Assembly: GCA_035641315.1 (NCBI GenBank)
Contig: DASQUK010000214.1
Coordinates: 5,092 to 69,091 of the forward strand
Length of the DNA: 64,000 bases
Direction of reading: 5' to 3'
Source: DASQUK01 sp035641315
GTDB lineage: Bacteria; Actinomycetota; Acidimicrobiia; Acidimicrobiales; VFJN01
Below, one piece after another: positions 35,300 to 43,268 of this stretch. Position numbers and translations under genes: made by a program. How positions within the stretch are numbered: position 1 is the stretch's first letter; every line of letters starts with the position of its first letter. Below the pieces are notes generated by a model that saw nothing but the letters and a program-made list of their open reading frames with translations, had not been told where the DNA came from and did no database searches.

Positions 35300-35579
35300 G
35301 GGATCACTCCTGGATCGAGGCGCCTGCCCGTCTGGTCGGGCAACGGCGAGGACACTAGCCGAGCCCCTCCGGCCGGGCCGCCGGGTTCGGCGGGCCCGGA
35401 GCCCGCAACGACCGCCCTCCCGTCGATGATCGTTTGGCGATCACCGACGGGAGGGACCCGTCACGGGCACCCGGCCCAGGCCCGGGGCACCCGCTCGGCG
35501 TTCGGTGCGGTCATTGGGCGCGGGCATCGTAACCCGGGTGTGACATCCGTTACAGTGACAATGTGGTGACGAGCGCGCG

Positions 35580-37304
35580 CTACGTAGCGTAGTCGCTGCC
35601 GAGATCCGGGCGGAGCTGCCGATGCCAACGCCGGTTGACGGCCGACACCACCGCCCGGAGCGACGCCGTGGTGATGCTCTCGTCCATACCGATGCCCCAG
35701 CGCACCGCACCTTCTGGGCCTTGGGTCTCGACGTATGCGACGGCGGTGGCGTCGGAGCCGGCACCCACGGCGTGCTCGCTGTAATCGACGACGTCGATCT
35801 CTGTGCCCAGGTCGGCCCGGAGCGCCGCCACGAACGCGGCGATGGGCCCGTTGCCGGTCCCCCTCACAGTGCGGTGCTCGCCGTCCACCACGAGGTGGGC
35901 GACCACCCGTGAGCCGTCCTCGCCGGTGGTGGACTCGTGCGACACGAGCCGCACCGGCGGGTCCTCCGGCAGGTACTCGGCTACGAAGGCGTCCCACATC
36001 TGGACCGGAGTGATCTCGGTCCCGGTGTCCTCGGTGATGCCCTGGATCGTCTTGGAGAACTCGATCTGCAGGCGCCGGGGCAGGTCGAGGCCGTGCTCGG
36101 CATGCATGATGTAGGCGACGCCGCCCTTGCCCGACTGGCTGTTCACCCGGATCACCGCCTCGTACGTGCGGCCCACGTGCTTGGGGTCGATGGGCAGGTA
36201 GGGCACGCCCCATTCCTCGTAGTCCTCACCGAGAGCGGCGAAGCCCTTCTTGATTGCGTCCTGATGACTGCCAGAGAAGGCCGTGTAGACGAGGTCGCCC
36301 ACGTAGGGATGGCGGGGGTGGACGGGCAGGCGGTTGCAGTACTCGGCCACGCGGCGCAGGGCGTCGATGTCGCTGATGTCGAGCTCGGGATCGACTCCCT
36401 GGCTGAACAGGTTCATGGCCAACGTGACGATGTCGACGTTGCCCGTGCGCTCGCCGTTGCCGAACAGGCAGCCCTCGACCCGGTCGGCGCCCGCCATCAC
36501 CCCGAACTCGGCGGCCGCCACGGCGGTCCCCCGATCGTTGTGGGGATGGAGCGACAGCACGACACGGTCGCGGTGCGGCACGTGGCGATGGAAGTACTCG
36601 ATCACGTCGCCGTAGATGTTGGGCGTGTACATCTCCACCGTGGCCGGCAGGTTGAAGATGATGCGCTGGTCGGCGTCGGGCTCGATGACATCCATCACCG
36701 CCGAGCAGATCTCCACGACGTACTCGATCTCGGTGCCGGTGAAGCTCTCGGGTGAGTACTCGTAGCGCACCTGGGTGCCGGGCACGGTGTCCTCGAGCTT
36801 GCGGGCCAGGCGCGCGGCGTCGGTGGCGATCTGCGTGATCCCGTCGTAGTCGAGCCCGAACACCACGCGGCGCTGCAGGATCGACGTCGAGTTGTAGAAG
36901 TGGACGATCGCCGCTCGCGCGCCCTTGATCGACTCGTAGGTGCGCTCGATCAGCTCGGGCCGGCACTGCGTGAGCACCTGGATGGTGACGTCCTCGGGGA
37001 CGAGGTCCTCCTCGATGAGCTGGCGCACGAAGTCGAAGTCGGGCTGGCTGGCCGACGGGAAGCCGACCTCGATCTCTTTGAACCCCATCTGCACCAGCGC
37101 GTCGAACATGCGGCGCTTGCGGGCGGGGTCCATGGGGTCGATCAGCGCCTGGTTGCCGTCGCGCAGGTCGACCGCGCACCACAGCGGAGCCTTGTCGATG
37201 CGCCGGCTGGGCCAGGAGCGATCGTCGAGTGCGAGGGGCAGCGGGAGGAACGGCCGGTACTTCTCGAACGGCATCTTCTTCGGGGTCACGGGTCGAGGGG
37301 GCAT
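35580..37304 (-). CDS. leuA: 2-isopropylmalate synthase
   Basis: This 574-residue enzyme makes 2-isopropylmalate from 2-oxoisovalerate and acetyl-CoA, the committed step to leucine. The barrel has CAVDLRDGNQALIDPM (metal Asp), HPHNDRGTAVAAAE (metal His residues), GCLFGNGERTGNVDIV and SGSHQDAIKKGF. The C-terminal LeuA-dimer domain (about 440-574) supplies leucine feedback inhibition. It is the longer type found in mycobacteria. ATG 37304 has a strong GGGAGAAG ribosome site. Transcription passes through the attenuator at 37325-37429. Confidence 0.95.
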   Translation of the reverse strand: MPPRPVTPKKMPFEKYRPFLPLPLALDDRSWPSRRIDKAPLWCAVDLRDGNQALIDPMDPARKRRMFDALVQMGFKEIEVGFPSASQPDFDFVRQLIEEDLVPEDVTIQVLTQCRPELIERTYESIKGARAAIVHFYNSTSILQRRVVFGLDYDGITQIATDAARLARKLEDTVPGTQVRYEYSPESFTGTEIEYVVEICSAVMDVIEPDADQRIIFNLPATVEMYTPNIYGDVIEYFHRHVPHRDRVVLSLHPHNDRGTAVAAAEFGVMAGADRVEGCLFGNGERTGNVDIVTLAMNLFSQGVDPELDISDIDALRRVAEYCNRLPVHPRHPYVGDLVYTAFSGSHQDAIKKGFAALGEDYEEWGVPYLPIDPKHVGRTYEAVIRVNSQSGKGGVAYIMHAEHGLDLPRRLQIEFSKTIQGITEDTGTEITPVQMWDAFVAEYLPEDPPVRLVSHESTTGEDGSRVVAHLVVDGEHRTVRGTGNGPIAAFVAALRADLGTEIDVVDYSEHAVGAGSDATAVAYVETQGPEGAVRWGIGMDESITTASLRAVVSAVNRRWHRQLRPDLGSDYAT

Positions 37305-37324
37305 CGCTTCTCCCTTTTGCTCTC

Positions 37325-37364
37325 GAAAACTGAAAAGCCCCCTGGCCCGGTGGGCGCAGGAGGC
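37325..37364 (-). terminator. Attenuator terminator upstream of leuA
   Basis: On the minus strand GCCTCCTG (37364-37357) and CAGGGGGC (37344-37337) pair, with inner GCCC/GGGC, followed by TTTTCAGTTTTC. It lies between the leader peptide and leuA, 21 nt before the ATG. Confidence 0.85.
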
Positions 37365-37366
37365 GA

Positions 37367-37393
37367 GACGAGCACCTATGTGGGGTGCTCGTC
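37367..37393 (-). promoter_or_regulatory. Leader hairpin of the leuA attenuator
   Basis: GACGAGCACC pairs perfectly with GGTGCTCGTC across seven bases. It begins right after the leader stop codon, the same position as in the ilvB and leuB leaders. Confidence 0.75.
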
Positions 37394-37429
37394 TTACATA
37401 AGAAGCAGGCCGGCGGTCAGCAGGCGCAT
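37394..37429 (-). CDS. Leucine leader peptide MRLLTAGLLLM
   Basis: This 11-residue frame runs from ATG 37429 to TAA 37394. Five of its 11 codons are Leu (CTG CTG, then CTG CTT CTT), the last three just before the final Met and stop. It precedes a hairpin and a terminator in front of leuA. The predicted -10 box ends seven bases before its ATG, so the leader may be leaderless. It fits sensing of charged tRNA-Leu. Confidence 0.85.
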   Translation of the reverse strand: MRLLTAGLLLM

Positions 37430-37436
37430 CGAAGCA

Positions 37437-37466
37437 ATGCTGCCGGACCCCGCCAGCCGGCGTCAA
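37437..37466 (-). promoter_or_regulatory. Predicted leuA promoter
   Basis: The minus strand has TTGACG (37466-37461), 18 bases, then CAGCAT (37442-37437). Seven bases remain to the leader ATG. The -35 box matches that of the leuB operon. Confidence 0.6.
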
Positions 37467-37550
37467 GGCGAGACTCGGCGGCGGTTGCCGCGGTGACCGT
37501 CCCGTCGTGACCTGCCAGCGAGGGCTTGACGCCGAGCGAACGCGAGGTCG

Positions 37551-37589
37551 GGGCCCGAGCGGCCCGGTGCCGAAGGCGCCAAGAGCGGG
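37551..37589 (-). repeat. Dispersed double-hairpin repeat, copy 5
   Basis: Opposite orientation to most copies: GGGCCCGAGCGGCCC, then GGTGCCGAAGGCGCC, then AAGAGCGGG. It lies between the leuA promoter and the gene at 37616. Confidence 0.75.
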
Positions 37590-37602
37590 AAGCACGGCGC
37601 GT

Positions 37603-37608
37603 TAGCCT
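37603..37608 (+). promoter_or_regulatory. Likely -10 box of the Lys/Ala-rich protein gene
   Basis: TAGCCT, identical to the greA -10 box, ends seven bases before GTG 37616. No ribosome site is present, suggesting a leaderless mRNA. Confidence 0.45.
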
Positions 37609-37615
37609 CTGGCCC

Positions 37616-38068
37616 GTGAGTCGCCGACTGCTCCGGGTGGGTCTGTTCGTGCTGCTGGTGGGCGCGGTCCAGGCGCTGCTGCGCTTCCTGCGCGAGGCCC
37701 GGCCGACGCCCGAGCGCGCGCCGGGGCCGACACCTTCCCGTGCGCCGTCCCGGACGGGGCCCCGGTTCGCGAGGCCGCAACCCGCCGCCGAGAAGGCGGC
37801 GCCCACGCCCGCCGCGAAGACGCCTTCCACGAAGGCAGCGGCCAAGAAGGCACCGGCCAAGCAGCCGGCGAAGAAGGCGACGGCCACCAAGAAGACCGCC
37901 ACCAAGAAAGCACCGGCGGCCAAGAAGTCGACGGCCAAGTCGCCCGGCAAGAAGCCGACCGGGTCGACGTCAGCGAAGAAGGCGGCCACCAAGAAGTCGC
38001 CCGCGAAGAAGGCGCCGCCGACGGCGGGAGGCCCCGGCAGCGACGGCGACAGCGCCGGCCCGTCCTAG
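37616..38068 (+). CDS. Membrane-anchored Lys/Ala/Pro-rich (histone H1-like) protein
   Basis: GTG 37616 gives 150 residues. A short basic start (SRRLLR) and one membrane helix (VGLFVLLVGAVQALLRFL) are followed by a tail from about residue 55 that is almost all Lys, Ala, Pro, Ser and Thr with repeated KKAPAKQPAKKA and TKKTATKK units. The tail resembles histone H1 or HupB C-terminal tails, which bind DNA, but the membrane helix would hold it at the inner membrane. No catalytic motif exists. It converges on serA. Confidence 0.65.
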   Translation: MSRRLLRVGLFVLLVGAVQALLRFLREARPTPERAPGPTPSRAPSRTGPRFARPQPAAEKAAPTPAAKTPSTKAAAKKAPAKQPAKKATATKKTATKKAPAAKKSTAKSPGKKPTGSTSAKKAATKKSPAKKAPPTAGGPGSDGDSAGPS

Positions 38069-38087
38069 CGCGCCGCCCCGCTCGGGC

Positions 38088-39650
38088 TCAGCTGAGCCCG
38101 TGGACCGAGACGATGCCGTCGCCGGCCCGGATCGCGTCCTGCACCTCCGGGGGCGCCTCCACGTCGGTGGCGATGACCTGGAGCGCCGCCTCCCCCCGCT
38201 CCGACCGGCCGAGGTGCATGTCGTCGATGTTGACGCCGGCGTCGGCCAGGACCCCGGCCACGAAGGCGATCATCCCCGGTCTGTCGTCGTTGCGGACGAC
38301 CAGCATGTGCTTCGCCGGCGGCAGGTCGATCGTGTGGCCGTCGAGCATCACGATGCGCGGCTCGCCCCGCAGGCCCACCAGGGTGCCGCCTATGGCGTGG
38401 TCGCCGCCCCGGATGGTCACGAGGTTGACGTAGTCGTGGGCGGTGGCCGTCGAGGTGTCCCGCACCTCCACCCCCCGCTCGGCGGCGATCAGTGGCGCGT
38501 TCACGTACGAGACCGGCTCGTCGGTCACCCGGCCGAACACTCCCTTCAGCACCGAGAGCGTGAGGATGCGGGTGTCGTAGTCGGCGAGCTGGCCCGCGTA
38601 CTCCACCTCCAGCACCTCGGGCACGCCCTCGGCCAGGCGGCTGTACAGCTCGCCCAGGCGCTCTGCCAGCGGCAGGAACGGTCGCACGGTCTCCGAGGCC
38701 TCGGCGGCGCTCACGTTGACCGCGAACGGCACGAACTCGCCCGCCAGCGCCAGCGCCACCTGCTCGGCGATGGTCTCGCCGGCCTTGTCCTGGGCCTCCC
38801 GGGTGCTGGCGCCCAGGTGCGGCGTGACCACCACCTGCGGCAGGCCGAACAGCGGCGAGTCTGTGGTCGGCTCGGCGGCGAACACGTCGAGCGCCGCGCC
38901 CCCCACGTGACCGGCCCGGATGCCCTCGGCCAGGGCCGCCTCGTCGACGATGCCGCCCCGGGCCACGTTGATGATGCGGATGCCCGGCTTGGCGAGCGCG
39001 AGCAGGTCCTTGCCGATGAGCCCGGTCGTCTCCGGCGTCTTGGCCACGTGCAGTGTCACGAAGTCGGCCACCTGGACGAGGCGCTCGAGCGGTAGCAGCT
39101 CGACGGAGAGCTGCCGGGCCCGCTCCGGTGACACGAAGGGGTCGTAGGCGACCAGCCGCATCCCGAACGCCAGCGCGCGCTGGGCAACGAGCTTGCCGAT
39201 GCGGCCGAGACCCACGATCCCCAGGGTCTTGTCGGCGAGCTCGATGCCCTCCCACTTGGTGCGCTCCCAGCGCCCCTCGCTGAGGGCGCGGTGGGCTTGG
39301 GGGACGTTGCGGGCCTGTGCGAGGAGCAGGGCCATCGTGTGCTCGGCGGCCGACAGGATGTTCGACTGCGGCGCGTTGACCACCATGATCCCCCGCTGGG
39401 TGGCGGCCTCGACGTCCACGTTGTCGAGACCGATGCCCGCCCGGCCCACGACGGCGAGGTCGGTGCCGGCGTCGAGCACCTCTCGGGTCACCTGCGTGGC
39501 CGACCGGATGATCAGCGCCGCGGCGCCCGGGATCACCTCGATCAGCGCGTCGTGGTCCAGCCCCAGCCGGACGTCCACCACATGGCCGGCGTCACGGAGC
39601 TGCTGGAGCCCGCCGTCGGCGATCTTCTCGGTGACGAGGATGCGCGCCAT
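38088..39650 (-). CDS. serA: D-3-phosphoglycerate dehydrogenase
   Basis: This 520-residue enzyme starts serine synthesis by oxidising 3-phosphoglycerate with NAD. It shows GRAGIGLDNVDVEAAT, the NAD-binding LGIVGLGRIGKLVAQRA (about 141-157), the catalytic Arg and Glu regions (INVARGGIVDE, DVFAAEP) and the His segment TPHLGAST. It is the long type with an allosteric substrate-binding domain (about 318-445) and a C-terminal ACT domain (LVVRNDDRPGMIAFVAGVLADAGVNIDDM) that binds serine in mycobacteria. ATG 39650 is chosen by alignment; the ribosome site is poor. Confidence 0.95.
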   Translation of the reverse strand: MARILVTEKIADGGLQQLRDAGHVVDVRLGLDHDALIEVIPGAAALIIRSATQVTREVLDAGTDLAVVGRAGIGLDNVDVEAATQRGIMVVNAPQSNILSAAEHTMALLLAQARNVPQAHRALSEGRWERTKWEGIELADKTLGIVGLGRIGKLVAQRALAFGMRLVAYDPFVSPERARQLSVELLPLERLVQVADFVTLHVAKTPETTGLIGKDLLALAKPGIRIINVARGGIVDEAALAEGIRAGHVGGAALDVFAAEPTTDSPLFGLPQVVVTPHLGASTREAQDKAGETIAEQVALALAGEFVPFAVNVSAAEASETVRPFLPLAERLGELYSRLAEGVPEVLEVEYAGQLADYDTRILTLSVLKGVFGRVTDEPVSYVNAPLIAAERGVEVRDTSTATAHDYVNLVTIRGGDHAIGGTLVGLRGEPRIVMLDGHTIDLPPAKHMLVVRNDDRPGMIAFVAGVLADAGVNIDDMHLGRSERGEAALQVIATDVEAPPEVQDAIRAGDGIVSVHGLS

Positions 39651-39664
39651 TACGAGGAGAGTAC

Positions 39665-39720
39665 GAGTCGGTCGGAGACCGACGCCATCAGTAGCTGCGA
39701 GTCGGCCGTAGGCCGACGCC
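39665..39720. repeat. Two imperfect hairpin repeats upstream of serA
   Basis: GAGTCGGTCGGAGACCGACG (from 39665) and GAGTCGGCCGTAGGCCGACG (from 39699) are 34 bases apart. Each folds as GTCGG-N-CCGAC. Compensating changes (GTCGGAGAC versus GCCGTAGGC) keep the stem. They lie between serA and the S9 peptidase stop. Confidence 0.6.
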
Positions 39721-39815
39721 GCTAGGGGCGGTGGTCGGGGTCGGGCTGGAGGGTTGGGGGCGGGCCGGAGTGAGCCTTGACCGGCCTCGGCCGGCACAAG
39801 TCCTATCTACAACAT

Positions 39816-41870
39816 CTACAGGTTCTCCACCGTGACCGGCTCGATGCCCTCGGCCGCGGGCAGGTCGAAGCCGAAGACCTGGCCGTAGAACGACAGCTCG
39901 GCGTCGAGGGCCCGGCGGATGTTGGCGGCCTGGCGGAAGCCGTGCTGCTCGCCCTCGAACGTGACGTAGGCGACGGGGACCTTCTTGCTGCGGAGGGCAT
40001 CGACGATCATCCGCGCCTGGTTGGGAGGCACGACCTCGTCCTCCAGGCCCTGGAGCACGATGAGCGGGCGGTCGAAGCCGTCGACGTGGTGGATCGGCGA
40101 GCGCTCGATGTAGAGGTCGCGCCGGGCCGGGTAGGGCCCGATCAGCCCGTCCAGATAGCGGCTCTCGAACTTGTGGGTCTCCGTGGCCAGCGCCTCGAGG
40201 TCGGCGACGCCGAAGTGGCTGGCACCGGCGGCGAACGTGTCCCTGAACGCCAGGGCCGCCAGGGTCGTGTACCCACCGGCCGAGCCGCCCCGGATGGCCA
40301 GGCGCTCGGGGTCGACGCGGCTTTGATCTGCCAGCCAGCGGGCGGCGGCCACGCAGTCGTCGAGGTCGACGACACCCCAGGCGTCGTCCAGCTGGCGCAT
40401 GTAGTCGCGGCCGTAGCCGGTCGAGCCGCCGTAGTTGACGTCGGCGACGGCGAAGCCGCGGCTGGTCCAGTACTGGATGCCGAGCTGCAGCATCGGCCGG
40501 GCCGCCGCCGTCGGGCCACCGTGGATGAGGACCAGCAGCGGCGGCTTCTCGCCAGCGGGTGGCTCGGCCTCGGGGTTGGTGGGCGGATAGAAGAGCGCGT
40601 GGGCCGTGCGCCCCCCGCTGGTGGGAAAGGCGATCGGCTCGGGGACCGAGAACCACCCCGGGTCGAGCCGCAGGTCCCGCGGCGGGCGGAGGATCTCGGG
40701 TGTTGCCGTCCCGAGAGGCACCCGAACCACGGCCGGCTCGGCGGTGGCGGATGCGCCGATGAAAACGACCCCGTCGCCGGCGCCCTCGACGGCGGCGATC
40801 GACGTGTAGGGCAGCTCGAGGTCGTCGGTCGAGCCGTCCGGGGCGGCGACGGCCAGATGGTCGAGCCCGTCGCTCTGGTAGGCGAACACGACCCGCCCGT
40901 CGGCGGTGAAGGCGTAGCGGGACTGGCCGAACACCCATTGGGGCACGCCGATCTCCGCTTCCATCTGGACGCGCGGCTCCACCTCGCCACCCGCCCAGCG
41001 GTAGAGGTTGCCCCAGCCGGTGCGGTCGGAAACGAACCACAGCGATCCGTCGGGATGCCAGCGGGGCTGGAACACCGACTCCCCGTCGCTCGTGCCGCCC
41101 GATGCCCGGTGGGGCCGACCGGCCACCACGGTGGGATTGGCGAGTCGGGGCCCGGTGTCGGTCCAGTCGACATCGGCCACGACCAGCTCGGTGCCGTCCC
41201 AGGGCATGTCGGGATGGTTCCACTGCAGCCAGCACAACCGGGGCCCGTCGGCTGCTAGCCGGGGATCGGACACGAAGTCCGGCCCGCTCACCAGCGCGCG
41301 GGGTTCGAGCTCGCCGGTCGTGTCGAACACGACGATCTCGTTGACGACGTCGGCGGGTGTGGCAAGCGGTGTGTCTCCCGCTCTTGCCGGCTCCGCCGGC
41401 GGGCCGCTCGGGCCCCGGCCGCCCGCCTCGGGGCGGCCTCTGGCCGGTGGATGGCGCTCGCGGACCACGAGCAGCCAGCGTCCGGAGGCGTCGAAGACGC
41501 CGCCGGCCCAGCGGTCCCCCCGGGGCGCCTCCGGCTCGGGCGAGACGGCACTGGGCATGGCCCGGGCCGTCAGCTGGTAGAGACGTTGGTCGTCCCAGTT
41601 CGCGAACCAGACGGTGTGGCGGCCGCGGACCCACCAAGCTCCGCCCCCGTACTCGTGGGCCGCGGTGCGGGCGTTGAAGCCCTGCGGCAGCAGGTCGACG
41701 GCCGGTCCGTCGCCCACCTTCTGGACGATCTGCGTGCGGCCGCCCTCCTCGGGTCGCAGCTCCGACCACCAGATGCTGTCGCCGTCGACGGTGACGGCAC
41801 CGAGCGAGGCGGCCGCCCGGACCACGAGCTCCGACGTGATGGGGGTCGGCCATGAGCCGTAAGGCGCCAT
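39816..41870 (-). CDS. S9 prolyl oligopeptidase-family peptidase
   Basis: This 684-residue protein has an N-terminal beta-propeller-like half (repeated WHPDGSLWFVSDRTGWGNLYRW, YAFTADGRVVFAYQSDG) and a C-terminal alpha/beta hydrolase half. The catalytic Ser is in IRGGSAGGYTTL, the Asp in QGLEDEVVPP and the His in EGEQHGFR. The type is dipeptidyl/acylaminoacyl-peptidase-like, with no signal peptide, so probably cytoplasmic. ATG 41870 is chosen because MAPYGSWPTPIT starts the family homology. An in-frame copy of the dispersed repeat (41377-41415) inserts a Pro/Gly/Ala-rich loop, GRGPSGPPAEPARAGD, between two propeller blades. Confidence 0.88.
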   Translation of the reverse strand: MAPYGSWPTPITSELVVRAAASLGAVTVDGDSIWWSELRPEEGGRTQIVQKVGDGPAVDLLPQGFNARTAAHEYGGGAWWVRGRHTVWFANWDDQRLYQLTARAMPSAVSPEPEAPRGDRWAGGVFDASGRWLLVVRERHPPARGRPEAGGRGPSGPPAEPARAGDTPLATPADVVNEIVVFDTTGELEPRALVSGPDFVSDPRLAADGPRLCWLQWNHPDMPWDGTELVVADVDWTDTGPRLANPTVVAGRPHRASGGTSDGESVFQPRWHPDGSLWFVSDRTGWGNLYRWAGGEVEPRVQMEAEIGVPQWVFGQSRYAFTADGRVVFAYQSDGLDHLAVAAPDGSTDDLELPYTSIAAVEGAGDGVVFIGASATAEPAVVRVPLGTATPEILRPPRDLRLDPGWFSVPEPIAFPTSGGRTAHALFYPPTNPEAEPPAGEKPPLLVLIHGGPTAAARPMLQLGIQYWTSRGFAVADVNYGGSTGYGRDYMRQLDDAWGVVDLDDCVAAARWLADQSRVDPERLAIRGGSAGGYTTLAALAFRDTFAAGASHFGVADLEALATETHKFESRYLDGLIGPYPARRDLYIERSPIHHVDGFDRPLIVLQGLEDEVVPPNQARMIVDALRSKKVPVAYVTFEGEQHGFRQAANIRRALDAELSFYGQVFGFDLPAAEGIEPVTVENL
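41377..41415 (+). repeat. Dispersed double-hairpin repeat, copy 6, inside the S9 peptidase gene
   Basis: CCCGCTCTTGCCGGC, TCCGCCGGCGGGCC, GCTCGGGCCC. It keeps the reading frame of the host gene, read on the opposite strand as GPSGPPAEPARAG. Confidence 0.8.
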
Positions 41871-41895
41871 GGGCCGCAGGCTATGCCGCCAGCCT

Positions 41896-41989
41896 GAGGC
41901 AATACGTTCCGGCGGGAGATTGTGAGGCAATACGGTCCGGGGGGGTCCCTATTGCCTCGACAGCGCCGGGCCAACCCTCATTGCCTCGC
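41896..41989. repeat. Cluster of GAGGCAAT palindromic arms
   Basis: GAGGCAATA at 41924-41932 pairs with TATTGCCTC at 41950-41958. Further arms lie at 41896-41904 (GAGGCAATA) and about 41981-41987 (TTGCCTC). The spacer between the peptidase and the aminotransferase gene is thus a nested palindrome. One more arm with the same flank (GGACCGTATTGCCTCGGG) lies at about 57478-57495. Confidence 0.7.
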
Positions 41990-42007
41990 CTGGCCCGGAC
42001 CCCCCGG

Positions 42008-43225
42008 CTACTCGGCGACGGCGAGGAGGTCCGCGATGCGGCGGCAGCCCTCGGCCAGGTCGTCGTCGCCCAGCGCGAACGACAGGCGGACATAGCCGGG
42101 CGCGTCGAACGCCTCGCCGGGCACGGCCGCCACCTTGGCGTGGTCGAGCAGCACCTCGCACAGCTCGACGGTGTTGCCGGGCGTGTGCCCGCGGACGCTG
42201 CGTCCCACGTAGGCCGACAGGTTGGGGAAGGCGTAGAACGCACCCTGGGGCTCGAGCACGTGCACGTCGGGGATGGCCGACAGCAGCCGGTGCATGGTGC
42301 CTCCCCGGCGCTCGAAGGCCGCGCGCATCTCGGCGACCGCGTCGAGGTCGCCACCCACCGCCGCCAGGGCCGCCACCTGGGACACGTTGGCCACGTTGGA
42401 CGTGGCGTGCGACTGCAGGTTGGCGGCGCCCTTGATCACGTCGAGCGGTCCCACCATCCAGCCCACCCGCCAACCGGTCATGGCGTAGGTCTTGGCCACG
42501 CCGTTGAGGACCACGCACCGCTCGGCCAGGTCGGGCACCAGGCTGGGCATCGACGTGAACGTGTGGTCGCCGTAGGTCAGGTGCTCGTAGATCTCGTCGG
42601 TGACCACCCAGATGCCCCGGTCGACGGCCCAGCGCCCGATCGCCTCGACCTCCGCCGGCGGATAGACGGCGCCAGTGGGGTTGGAGGGCGATACGAACAG
42701 CAGCGCCTTGGTGCGGTCGGTCACGGCGGCGTCGAGCTGGTCGAGCGTCACCCGGAAGCCCGTGGACTCGTCGGTGGGCAGCACGACCGGCACGCCGCCG
42801 GTGAGGCGGATGGGCTCGGGGTAGGTGGTCCAGAACGGCGCCGGCAGCAACACCTCGTCGCCGGGGTCGAGCAGCGTGGCGAACGTGTTGTGCACGGCGT
42901 GCTTGGCCCCGTTGGTGACCAAGACCTGGGCGCCCTGCACGTCGTAGCCGGAGTCACGCTTGGTCTTGGCGGCGATGGCCTCGCGCAGCTCGGGCAACCC
43001 GGCCGCCGGGGTGTACTTGTGGTTGCGGGGGTTGCGGCACGCCTCCGCCGCGGCCTCGACGATGTGGGCGGGGGTCGGGAAGTCGGGCTCTCCGGCGCCG
43101 AAGCCGATGACCGGCTCCCCCGCCGCCTTCAGCGCCTTGGCCTTGGCGTCGACGGCGAGCGTGGCCGACTCGGTGATGGCGGCGACCCGGGCTGAGATGC
43201 GACTGGAGGAGGTCGTGGAGGGCAA
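42008..43225 (-). CDS. Class I aminotransferase (aspartate aminotransferase-like)
   Basis: TTG 43225 is chosen because AAGGAG lies eight bases upstream; the longer frame overlaps serC. The 405-residue fold-type I PLP enzyme has GFGAGEPDFPTPAHI, YTPAAGLPELREAIA, FVSPSNPTGAVY, DEIYEHLTYG and the PLP-lysine segment NGVAKTYAMTGWRVGW. This is the bacterial AAT-Ib type common in actinobacteria. Aspartate/2-oxoglutarate is the likely pair, though aromatic or prephenate substrates are possible. It is divergent from serC with 43 bases between starts. Confidence 0.85.
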   Translation of the reverse strand: MPSTTSSSRISARVAAITESATLAVDAKAKALKAAGEPVIGFGAGEPDFPTPAHIVEAAAEACRNPRNHKYTPAAGLPELREAIAAKTKRDSGYDVQGAQVLVTNGAKHAVHNTFATLLDPGDEVLLPAPFWTTYPEPIRLTGGVPVVLPTDESTGFRVTLDQLDAAVTDRTKALLFVSPSNPTGAVYPPAEVEAIGRWAVDRGIWVVTDEIYEHLTYGDHTFTSMPSLVPDLAERCVVLNGVAKTYAMTGWRVGWMVGPLDVIKGAANLQSHATSNVANVSQVAALAAVGGDLDAVAEMRAAFERRGGTMHRLLSAIPDVHVLEPQGAFYAFPNLSAYVGRSVRGHTPGNTVELCEVLLDHAKVAAVPGEAFDAPGYVRLSFALGDDDLAEGCRRIADLLAVAE

Positions 43226-43268
43226 CTGGCTGGCTCCTTGTCTCGGACCGCCGCGATAGTGGCACGCG

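Noticed and set aside
37526..37615. Upstream extension of the Lys/Ala-rich protein to 37526
   Set aside because: The extension runs through a dispersed palindromic repeat and has Arg-rich noise; GTG 37616 has a -10 box at the right distance.
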